A stretch of DNA of 64,000 bases, from positions 1,418,668 to 1,482,667 of the forward strand of contig NZ_GL833119.1 in the NCBI RefSeq assembly GCF_000185145.2, in the 5' to 3' direction. The translations under genes and the position numbers were made by a program. The notes beneath the pieces were generated by a model that worked only from the letters and a program-made list of their open reading frames with translations, was not told the origin of the DNA and made no database searches. The stretch comes from Hoylesella oralis ATCC 33269 (GTDB taxonomy: Bacteria > Bacteroidota > Bacteroidia > Bacteroidales > Bacteroidaceae). Below, in pieces: positions 36,603-46,054 of the stretch. Within the stretch, counting starts at the first letter, position 1; each line of letters starts with the position of its first letter.

Positions 36603-39600
36603 ATGAGAAAACATTTATTATTGGCAGGTGTACTGCTTTGTGCAACAAATTTGTTTGCCCAGCGTTCACCTTCGCACCCGTTAGACATTAAAGACTCGGA
36701 GAGTAATCTGAGTACTTATCTTGAGAAATGGCTCGGTGGTACGATAGATCGCCCCGAAGGAGTAAGCGAAATGGACGATCAGTTCTATATCTCGCGTGTC
36801 AGACCGCTAAAACGTATTGTTGACGGTGATTATCAAGTACATTCCAATGTAGACCGTAATCGTAAAATGTGTATATGGGTTCCGCTCGACGATCCTACCA
36901 CTAAATGGAAATCTTTGCCGCGTTATTGTTTCGAAGGCGATAACTTTAGCATGTGGTCTTATATCGATATCCATGGAAACTGGACATCTCCATGGATTAG
37001 ATCTACGGCAGGTCTTACTGATGTGGCCCACAAGAATGGTGTAACTGTGGGGTGTGTATTATCGATACCTTGGGCAGCACGTGTAGCAATTTATAATGGA
37101 GCATCATATGGAAGTGAATATACGAAGATATTATCTCAGTTGACTGCTACAGATACTCAAGGTAAATATAAACATGCAGCTGAGCTTGTAAAGATGATGA
37201 AATACTATGGTGTGAATGCCATAGGTGTAAATTCAGAGTTCTATACCAGTCAGTCAGGCATTGAAAAGTTAATCGGTTTCTTTGTTGCCTGCCACAAAGA
37301 AGCAGAGAAGATAGGTTGGGAATTCCAAGTACATTGGTACGACGGGACCAATGAAAGTGGTAGTATTCGATTCGATGCAGGCTTAGGCGATCATAATAAA
37401 AAGATGTTCGGCGACAAAGATAACATCAGTGTAGACATGATGTTTGCCAACTATAATTGGAGAGATGGTACGCTTCAGAACTCTGTAACCAAAGCAAAAG
37501 AACTCGGAAGAAATAGCTATGATTATTATGCAGGTTTCGACATTCAGGGACGGGCATTGCGTAATAACTATTGGTCTGCACTGAAGAATAACGCTATTTC
37601 TATCGGTTTCTGGGGCGCACATGCACAAAGTCTTATCCATCAGAGTGCTACCGACGACGGTACCTCCGATATTGCCATCCAAAAGGCATACTTGTTGAAG
37701 CAGGAACTCCTGTTCAGCGGCGGTAATCATAACCCTGCCTTGCTGCCCGACATCAATACTCATTGCACGCTTGCCAATGCAAGTTTAAAGAATTTCCATG
37801 GCTTGGCAACCTTCCTTTCGGCTAAGTCGACCATCCAAAGCGTACCGTTTGTGAGCCGTTTCAACCTTGGTAACGGATTGAAGTTCTATAATGAAGGTAA
37901 GGTAGCTTTCGATCATAAGTGGTACAACCTCAATACACAAGACTTCATGCCTACATGGCGATGGTGGATAACCGATAAGAACGATCAGGTTACACAGGCC
38001 GATTTGGCGAATTTCGTTAAGGCCGAACTAACCTTCGATGAGGCATATTGGGGCGGTTCTTGCCTGCGTTTGCATGGAAAGACAGCCTTCTCGCGTGTGA
38101 AACTCTTTAAAACTCTTTTGAAAGTACAGCCCGATTACGAGCTTTCTTTAGTCTATAAACTGAAGAAAGGCATGCAAACTCATGCTAAACTTTTTGTGGC
38201 TTTAAAGGGTAAGACCAATGAATATAAGGAGTATATGTTGCCCAATGCAACTGCAGAGGACCAATGGACAACCGCTAAAGTTAAAGTTTCGGAGCTCGGA
38301 CTCGGTGCTGATGATGAGATAGCCATGCTGGGTATTGCTGTCGAGAATGCTCCCGAAGATTACGATATGTACGTAGGAGAGATGGCGGTGCGTAATCCTT
38401 CCGATGTATTCAGTACCACCAAGGCGCCTGCAATCAAAGAGGTTAAGGTGCTGCGTGGCCGTTACAATGCTTGCGATTTTAAGATTCGTTACGCCAGCAA
38501 GGAAGAAGCAAAGGGCGAAAAGACTTATAACGATGAAGTCGGAACGTGGTATTACGAAATTTACTTCAAGCAGAAAGGCCAAAAAGAGCAGCTGCTTACC
38601 GCCACTACATCGTGGGCTGCTTACGTTATAGATGCTCCTATGGTGCCGTCTTTAGACAACCGGCAAGGTCAATTCGGCGTGCGTGCCGTATCTCCCGATG
38701 GCATTCACGGCTCCGAAATCGTATGGTCGGAGATGACAGAAGTTCCTTACGACCAGCCTAACAGTGAGGTCGTATGCGATAAGCAGGTAATAAAACCGAA
38801 CGAAGACTTTACGTTATCTTTTATGGATGTATTGCAACAGCCGGCTCAGGAGTGGAAGATACTCGACTCGCAGACGGGCGCTGTAGTGGCAAGCACTACC
38901 GGTGTAACCAAGTTTACTACGAAGATAGATAAAGAAGGTGTGTACGATCTCCAGTTTACAGATAGCAAAGGAACTCAGACCACTATCCGCGGAAAGGTGG
39001 TAATCAGTCCGCTCGAGACCGGTGCAGTGCCCGAAGTTACGGGCATTACGGCAGATAAAGCGAAAGCAGACCAAGGAGAAGAGGTGAAATATACCTATAC
39101 CTCGAAAGACGGCACGGGCAAAGTATCGCGCGCACTCTATCTGAAAGATCCGAATATGTTTATGATACCGGCCGAGGTACAAGAAGGTAAAGACTATTCG
39201 TATGCACTGTGGTTCAAGGCCGAAAGTTTCTCTCACGACAAGCAGGGCACGAACCTAATCAACAAGAACACGGTGAGAGATGCATGGCCTCATAACAACT
39301 GGGGCGATTTATGGGTGCAAATCCGTCCGGAATGGAAAGGCGATAAGCTCCATGTTGCTAACGAAGTATCGTTCAACACCATGGGATGGACGGCACACGA
39401 CAGTCCGAATGAAAACATGATGTCTACCGGTTACAGCATCACACCGGGCGTTTGGTACCACTTGGTTGTAACCCATAATAACGGTAACATGCAAACCATG
39501 TATCTTAATGGTAAGCAAGTAGCCCAAACAGTGTTTACAGACTCGAAGCGTCGTAAGGATGTAGGACAGAGCGATCCTCGTGTTCAATGGCACGAACCTG

Positions 39601-40385
39601 CCAATATTTTCATCGGTGGAGGCGGTGTTTATAAGGCCGGCTTCAATGGTTGGATAGACGAAGTTCAGGTATGGGATCACGAATTAACGCAGGAAGAAGT
39701 ACTTTCTTCCATGAAAGGATTTAAGGAAAATGAAGTGCCTACCGGCCTGAAAGCATATTACACGTTCGAAGAAAAGATAGAAGGCGGTACGTTCAACAGC
39801 CTTGGCAAGGCCGGTACACAGCCCGGTAAAGTGGTTGCCATGGTAAGTAGTGGAGGCGAACAAACTGGTAACGCTTCTTACGAACCGCAGAAAGGCAGCA
39901 ACGAAGAATTGGGATATCCGGGCATAACCGGCACCTTGGAAGTTATTACCACTGCCGATTGGACTCTCGAAGATGCTACTCTCGTTTCGAAGAACGACCA
40001 TAGCACCATCGTGAAGTATGGCTCACAAGGCAAGAAGAACATTGGTGTAACGCTGAAAAACCGCTGGGGAGAAGGAACGAAGATGGTTTCCGAAATCGTT
40101 GAAATCAGCGACAAGACTACCGGCATCGGCTCTGTAGATGCAGAAACCGGCCTGTCTGTTTATCCTAACCCGTTTGTTGAAAGCGTCAACTTGCGCTTTG
40201 CAGAGGGCGGAAACTACGCTGTAAACATACTTGGTTCTACAGGTACCTTGCTCCAGCGTAACAACTTCAATGTTTCGGCAGGGCAAATTGTAAACGTAGC
40301 CGTAAACGGTGCCAACGGTGTATATTTTGTACAAATCGTCAAGAACGGCAAAACGTACAAGACAATAAAGGTTATTAAAAAGTGA
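36603..40385 (+). CDS. GH85 endo-beta-N-acetylglucosaminidase C with LamG-like and type IX sorting domains
   Basis: This 1260-aa secreted enzyme is laid out like GH85 A. It has a signal peptide (ends LFAQ, residue 20), a catalytic barrel (about 55-470) with N210/E212 in AIGVNSE, WYDGTNESG near 247-255, and the TWRWW motif. Beta-sandwich modules and a LamG-like domain (about 850-1040, YALWFKAESF, GVWYHLVVTHNNGN) follow. The type A sorting domain includes SVYPNPF and ends GVYFVQIVKNGKTYKTIKVI. The second half is richer in GC than the preceding genes of the locus. Confidence 0.85.
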   Translation: MRKHLLLAGVLLCATNLFAQRSPSHPLDIKDSESNLSTYLEKWLGGTIDRPEGVSEMDDQFYISRVRPLKRIVDGDYQVHSNVDRNRKMCIWVPLDDPTTKWKSLPRYCFEGDNFSMWSYIDIHGNWTSPWIRSTAGLTDVAHKNGVTVGCVLSIPWAARVAIYNGASYGSEYTKILSQLTATDTQGKYKHAAELVKMMKYYGVNAIGVNSEFYTSQSGIEKLIGFFVACHKEAEKIGWEFQVHWYDGTNESGSIRFDAGLGDHNKKMFGDKDNISVDMMFANYNWRDGTLQNSVTKAKELGRNSYDYYAGFDIQGRALRNNYWSALKNNAISIGFWGAHAQSLIHQSATDDGTSDIAIQKAYLLKQELLFSGGNHNPALLPDINTHCTLANASLKNFHGLATFLSAKSTIQSVPFVSRFNLGNGLKFYNEGKVAFDHKWYNLNTQDFMPTWRWWITDKNDQVTQADLANFVKAELTFDEAYWGGSCLRLHGKTAFSRVKLFKTLLKVQPDYELSLVYKLKKGMQTHAKLFVALKGKTNEYKEYMLPNATAEDQWTTAKVKVSELGLGADDEIAMLGIAVENAPEDYDMYVGEMAVRNPSDVFSTTKAPAIKEVKVLRGRYNACDFKIRYASKEEAKGEKTYNDEVGTWYYEIYFKQKGQKEQLLTATTSWAAYVIDAPMVPSLDNRQGQFGVRAVSPDGIHGSEIVWSEMTEVPYDQPNSEVVCDKQVIKPNEDFTLSFMDVLQQPAQEWKILDSQTGAVVASTTGVTKFTTKIDKEGVYDLQFTDSKGTQTTIRGKVVISPLETGAVPEVTGITADKAKADQGEEVKYTYTSKDGTGKVSRALYLKDPNMFMIPAEVQEGKDYSYALWFKAESFSHDKQGTNLINKNTVRDAWPHNNWGDLWVQIRPEWKGDKLHVANEVSFNTMGWTAHDSPNENMMSTGYSITPGVWYHLVVTHNNGNMQTMYLNGKQVAQTVFTDSKRRKDVGQSDPRVQWHEPANIFIGGGGVYKAGFNGWIDEVQVWDHELTQEEVLSSMKGFKENEVPTGLKAYYTFEEKIEGGTFNSLGKAGTQPGKVVAMVSSGGEQTGNASYEPQKGSNEELGYPGITGTLEVITTADWTLEDATLVSKNDHSTIVKYGSQGKKNIGVTLKNRWGEGTKMVSEIVEISDKTTGIGSVDAETGLSVYPNPFVESVNLRFAEGGNYAVNILGSTGTLLQRNNFNVSAGQIVNVAVNGANGVYFVQIVKNGKTYKTIKVIKK

Positions 40386-40451
40386 ATATAAGGTTGATTG
40401 ACAGGATTTAGAATGGGCATGTAGCGGCATGCCGCACAAACTGTTTGTTAT

Positions 40452-40493
40452 GACCATGCTGGGGGTGATTGATACTTCGGCATGGTCTTTTTT
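40452..40493 (+). terminator. Terminator of locus 1
   Basis: GACCATGCTG (40452-40461) pairs with CGGCATGGTC (40478-40487), followed by six T residues. It marks the end of the GH85 locus. Confidence 0.8.
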
Positions 40494-40691
40494 CTTGCCC
40501 GTGCAGGCTGCAACTGCATAGAGCGTGTCTATTGCCGATAGATATATGTTCTGTTGCCCGTAGAAGTATGGTCTGGTATCGATAGAACGACCGTATGCCA
40601 CAGCTCTTTTATTCTTCCGGCTCGGCTTCTCCCTATGCCTGTAATGTAAAAAATATGGTAACGTAATTAGCGTTTTGTAAATAAAAAGCAT

Positions 40692-40699
40692 TATATTTG
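40692..40699 (+). promoter_or_regulatory. Putative -7 box TATATTTG before sppA
   Basis: TATATTTG fits the -7 consensus and lies 28 bp before ATG 40728. A TTTG at 40674 is too close (14 bp) to be a normal -33 element. Confidence 0.45.
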
Positions 40700-40727
40700 C
40701 AAACGAATAAATCACAATCTATATAAT

Positions 40728-42497
40728 ATGAAAGAATTTTTTAAGTATGTAACTGCCACAGTTGTGGGGCTTTTCGTGTTTAGCATCGTGGTAACGATAC
40801 TCTGTGTGATGAGTCTTGTGGGGATGGTTGCCGCCGATAGTTCTACTAAAAGCGTTTCTGAGAATTCTGTATTTGTACTCAATCTGGCAGGAACGATACA
40901 AGAACAAGGGGAAAATAATGTGCTTGGCCAGCTTACGGGTAACACCTTGAACAATTTGGGGCTCGACCAGATACTCTCGGGCATACGTAAGGCCCGCGAT
41001 AACGACCGCATCAAAGGCATATATATCGAGGCCGGACTGCTCGAAACATCCTATGCAACGCTGCAAGAGATACGGAATGCGCTGCTTGATTTTAAGAAAC
41101 ACGGCAAGTGGATTGTGACTTATGCAGACACATATACGCAAGGTACCTATTACGTATCGTCGGTTGCCGACAAGATTTTTATCAATCCGCAGGGCATGCT
41201 CGACTGGCATGGCCTTTCTGCACAGCCCATGTTCATCAAAGATGTGGCTGCCAAATTCGGCATACGTTACCAAGTAGTGAAGGTAGGTGCCTATAAGAGC
41301 GCCACTGAATACTATACCGAAGAGCGCATGAGCGATGCCAATCGCCGGCAAGTTACGGCATTTATCGACGGTACATGGCGGAATGTGTGCAAAGAAGTGG
41401 CGCAAAGTCGCAAGGTAAGCGTAGATTCTTTGAATGCTTATGCCGACAGATTGCTTATTTTCGAGGGTACTGAAAACCTGAAAAAATATAAACTTGTAGA
41501 CGGTCTTATCTATGCCGACAACGTAAAGACAGAAGTAAAAAAGATGCTCAAGATAGACGATGACGATGCTATAGCACAACTGTCGCTGGCCGACATGGCG
41601 AATGTACCGGAAAAAGAAACGGGCGACGAGATCGCCGTATACTTCGCACAAGGCACGATTGTGCAGAATGCAGCGGCGGGACTTTTCTCTCAAAGTGCGC
41701 AAATAGTATCTACCACGGTCTGTAAAGACTTGGAACAACTGATGAATGACGACGATGTAAAAGCCGTAGTCATTCGGGTGAACTCCGGTGGAGGCGATGC
41801 CTATGCCTCCGAGCAGATATGGCATCAGGTGGCAAAGCTCAAAACAAAGAAGCCGGTTGTTATATCTATGGGCGATTATGCGGCTTCCGGAGCTTATTAT
41901 ATGAGCTGCGTGGCCGATTGGATAGTAGCTCAACCGACGACACTTACGGGAAGTATCGGTATTTTTGGTGTCATTCCGGACTACAGCGGATTGGTTACAC
42001 AAAAGTTAGGCGTGAAGTTCGACGAGGTTAAAACCAACAAGAACAGCGGCTTCGGTAATATTTTGGCTCGCCCGCTCAATGCCGATGAGATCGGTTATCT
42101 TACAGCTTACGTCAATCGTGGCTATCAGCTGTTCCGCAAACGTGTGGCAGACGGTAGGCGTATGTCTGTGCCCCAAGTGGAGAAGATCGCCCAAGGACAC
42201 GTATGGCTTGGCCAAGATGCGCTGATAAATAGGCTGGTCGATCAGCTTGGAGGGCTTTCTACCGCCGTTACGAAGGCAGCACAACTGGCCAAGGTGAAAG
42301 AATATCATACAACAGAGTATCCTGCTGCCCCGAGTATACTTGATCAATTGTTCTCTTCTGCGACGCGTGGAAGCTACTTAGATGAACAGTTACGCACCAC
42401 ACTTGGTGACTTCTATGAGCCTTTTGCATTGATTCGTAAGCTCAATCAGCGCGAGGCAATTCAGGCAGAGCTGCCGTTCTATCTGAATATGAAGTAA
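40728..42497 (+). CDS. sppA: Signal peptide peptidase SppA (long, 67K type)
   Basis: This 589-aa serine-lysine peptidase is anchored in the inner membrane and degrades leftover signal peptides. One N-terminal membrane helix (about 10-36) precedes two homologous ClpP-like halves. The catalytic lysine is K190 (VGAYKSATE) and the nucleophile is S387 (GDYAASGAYYMS), at spacings normal for the long form. The oxyanion region is VNSGGGDAYAS. It leads a conserved Bacteroidales run with lpxK, punA and thiL. Confidence 0.95.
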   Translation: MKEFFKYVTATVVGLFVFSIVVTILCVMSLVGMVAADSSTKSVSENSVFVLNLAGTIQEQGENNVLGQLTGNTLNNLGLDQILSGIRKARDNDRIKGIYIEAGLLETSYATLQEIRNALLDFKKHGKWIVTYADTYTQGTYYVSSVADKIFINPQGMLDWHGLSAQPMFIKDVAAKFGIRYQVVKVGAYKSATEYYTEERMSDANRRQVTAFIDGTWRNVCKEVAQSRKVSVDSLNAYADRLLIFEGTENLKKYKLVDGLIYADNVKTEVKKMLKIDDDDAIAQLSLADMANVPEKETGDEIAVYFAQGTIVQNAAAGLFSQSAQIVSTTVCKDLEQLMNDDDVKAVVIRVNSGGGDAYASEQIWHQVAKLKTKKPVVISMGDYAASGAYYMSCVADWIVAQPTTLTGSIGIFGVIPDYSGLVTQKLGVKFDEVKTNKNSGFGNILARPLNADEIGYLTAYVNRGYQLFRKRVADGRRMSVPQVEKIAQGHVWLGQDALINRLVDQLGGLSTAVTKAAQLAKVKEYHTTEYPAAPSILDQLFSSATRGSYLDEQLRTTLGDFYEPFALIRKLNQREAIQAELPFYLNMK

Positions 42498-42601
42498 GCC
42501 TGTCGGGCGTAAATTCGTAAGACGATATAACCGTATCGGGCGGTGAAGGGGCACGACTGCATCATGCAGCCGGTTTTGACTGTCGCCCTAATGAAGGAAA
42601 G

Positions 42602-43777
42602 ATGAGAAGAGAAGGGGATTTCATCCATATTAAAGAGTGGTTACTTCCGCTGAGTTGGCTCTATGGCTTGGCGGTATGGTTGCGCAATCTGCTGTTCGAA
42701 ATGGGCGTTCTCAAACAACATTCGTTCAGTATCCCGATCATCTCGGTAGGAAACATTACGGTGGGAGGAACGGGAAAAACGCCGCATGTTGAATATTTAG
42801 TAAAGCTCTTGAAGGATAAGGTGCAGGTGGCAGTGCTGTCGCGTGGCTATAAACGCAGGAGCAGGGGGTATGTGTTGGCAACCGATACCACAGAGGTGCG
42901 CGATATAGGCGACGAACCTTACCAGATTAAACGTAAGTTCCCCACTGCATATGTGGCGGTGGATAAGAAACGAACTCGCGGTATCGACAGGCTTACATCC
43001 GATGAACAGACGCGCAAGGTAGGCGTTATATTATTAGATGATGCGTTCCAACATCGATACGTAAAGCCCGGTATAAACATATTATTGATAGATTATCACA
43101 GGCTTGCAATCTACGACAAGTTGCTTCCGGCAGGCCGTCTGCGTGAACCGTTAAACGCAAAGAACCGTGCCGATATAGTAATCATCACCAAATGTCCGAA
43201 AGACCTAAACCCCATGGAGTTTAGGGTTCTTACTAAAACCATGAACCTCTATCCTTATCAGGAATTGTTTTTTACCACGTTAGATTACCGTTCGTTACAG
43301 CCGGTCTTTGGAGGTAAGCAGGTTGAACTTACCTCCTTGCGCGGCTATAACGTATTGTTGCTTATGGGCATAGCATCGCCTGAGCAGATGATACAGGATT
43401 TGAAACCCTTTGAAACGCATCTTGTAACGATGGCGTTCGGCGATCATCATCGCTTTACACCAACGGAAATAGGGCAGATTAACAGTAGGTTTGCAGCGAT
43501 GCCTGCACCGAAGATCATCGTTACCACCGAGAAAGATGCTGCAAGATTGTACCATATCGAGGGATTGAGCGATGAAGTCAGGCGGAATATATATGCCTTG
43601 CCCGTCGATATCAAGTTCATGTTAAACAGAGAAGAAGAATTTAATTCCAAAATTATAAGCTATGTACGAAAGAATTCAAGAGACAGCATCTTGGCTAAAA
43701 CAAAGAATGGTAACAAGTCCGAAAACGGCAATCATACTGGGAACAGGTCTCGGACAATTAGCTTCAGAGATAACTGA
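42602..43777 (+). CDS. lpxK: Tetraacyldisaccharide 4'-kinase LpxK
   Basis: This 391-aa membrane-associated kinase adds the 4'-phosphate in lipid A synthesis. The N-terminal amphipathic helix (LLPLSWLYGLAVWLRNLLFEMG) is followed by a P-loop in GNITVGGTGKTPHVEYL (about residues 49-65) and the LLDDAFQHRYVKP motif. The C-terminal 38 codons lie inside the next gene in another frame (116-bp overlap, 43662-43777). They are basic and look unconserved, so the overlap may be a late extension. Confidence 0.95.
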   Translation: MRREGDFIHIKEWLLPLSWLYGLAVWLRNLLFEMGVLKQHSFSIPIISVGNITVGGTGKTPHVEYLVKLLKDKVQVAVLSRGYKRRSRGYVLATDTTEVRDIGDEPYQIKRKFPTAYVAVDKKRTRGIDRLTSDEQTRKVGVILLDDAFQHRYVKPGINILLIDYHRLAIYDKLLPAGRLREPLNAKNRADIVIITKCPKDLNPMEFRVLTKTMNLYPYQELFFTTLDYRSLQPVFGGKQVELTSLRGYNVLLLMGIASPEQMIQDLKPFETHLVTMAFGDHHRFTPTEIGQINSRFAAMPAPKIIVTTEKDAARLYHIEGLSDEVRRNIYALPVDIKFMLNREEEFNSKIISYVRKNSRDSILAKTKNGNKSENGNHTGNRSRTISFRDN

Positions 43778-44471
43778 AAGCTACGAATTTCCTTACTCCG
43801 ATATACCTAACTTCCCTGTTTCGACCGTCGAGGGGCACGCCGGAAAGCTTATATTCGGCCGTCTTGGAGGTAAAGACATTATGGCTATGGAAGGCCGTTT
43901 TCATTACTATGAGGGTTACAGCATGAAAGAAGTAACTTTCCCCATACGTGTTATGTACGAATTAGGTATAGAAACGCTGTTCGTGAGCAATGCTTCAGGA
44001 GGTATGAACCCCGATTTCAAGATAGGAGATATTATGATTATCACCGATCATATCAACAATTTTCCGGAGCATCCTCTACGCGGAAAGAACTTTCCTACAG
44101 GCCCCCGTTTCCCCGATATGCACGAGGCATACGACAAAGGTCTTGTGTCTATGGCCGATAAAATAGCCGCCGAGAAGCATATCCGCGTGATGCACGGCGT
44201 GTATATGGGCGTTCAAGGGCCCACTTTCGAGACGCCTTCAGAGTATCGCATGTACCATCGGATGGGAGCAGATGCTGTGGGCATGAGCACTGTGCCTGAG
44301 GTTATCGTGGCGCGCCACTGCGGTATAAAGGTGTTCGGCGTAAGCGTTATTACCGATTTGGGTATCGAAAACGCAGCCGTGGAGGTATCTCATGAGGAGG
44401 TACAGCAGGCTGCCAATCGCGCTCAACCGCTTATGACGGCGATTATGCGCGAGATGATAAGCCGCTCGTAA
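43662..44471 (+). CDS. punA: Purine nucleoside phosphorylase (PNP-I, trimeric type)
   Basis: This 269-aa cytosolic enzyme cleaves purine nucleosides with phosphate to the base and pentose-1-phosphate for salvage. It has the phosphate-binding GTGLGQLA and GRFHYYEG motifs, SNASGGMNP, and QGPTFETPSEYRM plus DAVGMSTVPEVIVARHCG, all typical of trimeric PNPs. The length is normal. ATG 43662 lies inside lpxK, 116 bp before its stop; the MYERIQETASWL start fits the family. The gap to thiL is 96 bp. Confidence 0.95.
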   Translation: MYERIQETASWLKQRMVTSPKTAIILGTGLGQLASEITESYEFPYSDIPNFPVSTVEGHAGKLIFGRLGGKDIMAMEGRFHYYEGYSMKEVTFPIRVMYELGIETLFVSNASGGMNPDFKIGDIMIITDHINNFPEHPLRGKNFPTGPRFPDMHEAYDKGLVSMADKIAAEKHIRVMHGVYMGVQGPTFETPSEYRMYHRMGADAVGMSTVPEVIVARHCGIKVFGVSVITDLGIENAAVEVSHEEVQQAANRAQPLMTAIMREMISRS

Positions 44472-44540
44472 GTAGCGGTTAACGGAAACGAAAAGCGGGC
44501 TACGCGGGGATTGGAGCATGGTATAAGACCGATATTCGTG

Positions 44541-44548
44541 TAGCTTTG
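44541..44548 (+). promoter_or_regulatory. Putative -7 box TAGCTTTG before thiL
   Basis: TAGCTTTG fits TAnnTTTG and lies 19 bp before ATG 44568, so thiL may be transcribed separately from punA. No good -33 box is visible. Confidence 0.4.
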
Positions 44549-44567
44549 CATTATTAAAAAGCAATGA

Positions 44568-45638
44568 ATGGAAATATCTAAGTTAGGTGAGTTCGGGCTG
44601 ATAGACCGCCTTACCAAAAACATTAAGCCGGAAAACAGTTCTACGGTTTACGGTGTAGGCGACGACTGTGCCGTGCTTCATTATCCCGACAAGGAGGTGT
44701 TGGTTACTTCCGATATGCTGATGGAGGGCGTACATTTCGATCTTACCTACATCGACATGCAGCACTTGGGCTACAAGTCGGCCATGGTAAACATCAGCGA
44801 TATATTCGCTATGAACGGTACACCGCGCCAACTCGTGGTGAATATGGCCTTAAGCAAGCGTTTCAAGGTAGAAGATACGGAAGAGTTTTATGCAGGTTTG
44901 CGTGCTGCATGCGACAAATGGCAGGTAGATATCGTGGGGGGAGATACAACATCTTCGTACACTGGTCTGGCTATCAGTATAACCTGTATCGGCGAGGCGG
45001 CCAAAGAAGATATCGTATATCGCAATGGTGCCAAGGAAACCGATCTCATCTGTGTGAGCGGCGACCTTGGTGCTGCCTATATGGGCCTGCAGCTTCTCGA
45101 ACGTGAGAAAACGGTTTATTACCAGCAGGTAGACGAGGCGCGACAGAAAAATGATACGCGTACACTCGAAGAACTGAAGAGTTTCCAGCCCGACTTTGCC
45201 GGTAAAGAGTACTTGCTTCAGCGACAATTGCAGCCTGAAGCACGCGGAGATGTGGTCGAACTGTTGCGTCAGGCGAACATACATCCCACGGCTATGATGG
45301 ATATCAGCGACGGACTCAGCAGCGAACTGTTGCATATATGTAAGCAAAGCGGTTGCGGTTGTCGCATTTATGAGCAGAATATCCCCATCGATTACCAAAC
45401 TGCAGTGATGGCAGAGGAGTTCAATATGAACGTTACAACGTGCGCCCTCAACGGCGGAGAAGACTATGAGCTGCTGTTCACTGTGCCTATCGGCGACCAC
45501 GAAAAGATAGAAAATCTTGAAGGGGTGAAGATGATAGGCCACATCACCCGTAAGGAATTCGGTGCTGTTCTTGTAAGCCGAGACAGTCAGGAGTTCGACC
45601 TAAAGGCGCAAGGTTGGGATCCGTTGCTGAAAGAGTAA
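44568..45638 (+). CDS. thiL: Thiamine-monophosphate kinase ThiL
   Basis: This 356-aa cytosolic kinase makes thiamine diphosphate from the monophosphate, the last step of cofactor synthesis. The N-terminus has LGEFGLIDRL and the acidic metal site YGVGDDCAVL. VGGDTTSS, VSGDLGAAY and MDISDGLSSELLHI follow in family order. The length is typical. A strong terminator follows at once. Confidence 0.95.
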   Translation: MEISKLGEFGLIDRLTKNIKPENSSTVYGVGDDCAVLHYPDKEVLVTSDMLMEGVHFDLTYIDMQHLGYKSAMVNISDIFAMNGTPRQLVVNMALSKRFKVEDTEEFYAGLRAACDKWQVDIVGGDTTSSYTGLAISITCIGEAAKEDIVYRNGAKETDLICVSGDLGAAYMGLQLLEREKTVYYQQVDEARQKNDTRTLEELKSFQPDFAGKEYLLQRQLQPEARGDVVELLRQANIHPTAMMDISDGLSSELLHICKQSGCGCRIYEQNIPIDYQTAVMAEEFNMNVTTCALNGGEDYELLFTVPIGDHEKIENLEGVKMIGHITRKEFGAVLVSRDSQEFDLKAQGWDPLLKE

Positions 45639-45642
45639 TGGC

Positions 45643-45666
45643 GGAAATCCGACGGATTTCCTTTTT
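45643..45666 (+). terminator. thiL terminator
   Basis: GGAAATCC (45643-45650) pairs with GGATTTCC (45654-45661) around a 3-nt loop and is followed by a T-run. A second hairpin (GGGCAGAGCTG at 45715-45725 with CAGTTCTGCCC at 45737-45747) lies about 50 bp further. Confidence 0.8.
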
Positions 45667-45980
45667 ATTTCTCGAGGAAAGCAGTTTTAATAAAGATAGA
45701 AACTGAATAACAATGGGCAGAGCTGCGTTCTTATTACAGTTCTGCCCGCCGATTTTATGTCTTTTTTCAATAACCTGTTTCTGCAAGGTTTGGCAACCGG
45801 TGTTCTTACATAGTACTTCTGTCCTCGTTATATAGTCTGTCTAAGTTCCTTAAACGGTCTGTCTGTGAATGGAAGACGTGGGATCGGCGAGGAGTGGGTG
45901 CCCAACCTGTAACGACTATCCGCTGTCAAAAACTTGATTAAATAAATCAAAAAAGGCAATAAGGCCGTTTCTTTTTTCTT

Positions 45981-45988
45981 TACTTTTG
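45981..45988 (+). promoter_or_regulatory. Putative -7 box TACTTTTG before the GH78 gene
   Basis: TACTTTTG matches the -7 consensus exactly and lies 66 bp before ATG 46055. The remaining part of 45639-46054 contains two hairpins and no gene. Confidence 0.5.
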
Positions 45989-46054
45989 CAACAGTTAAAC
46001 TAAAAATATACCATATTGTCGCAGGCTATTTACGGTCGGTAACGCGGCAAAGTT

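Noticed and set aside
40719..42002. Minus-strand open frame of 427 codons opposite sppA
   Set aside because: It covers SppA, which has both catalytic residues; the antisense product looks like a shadow frame.
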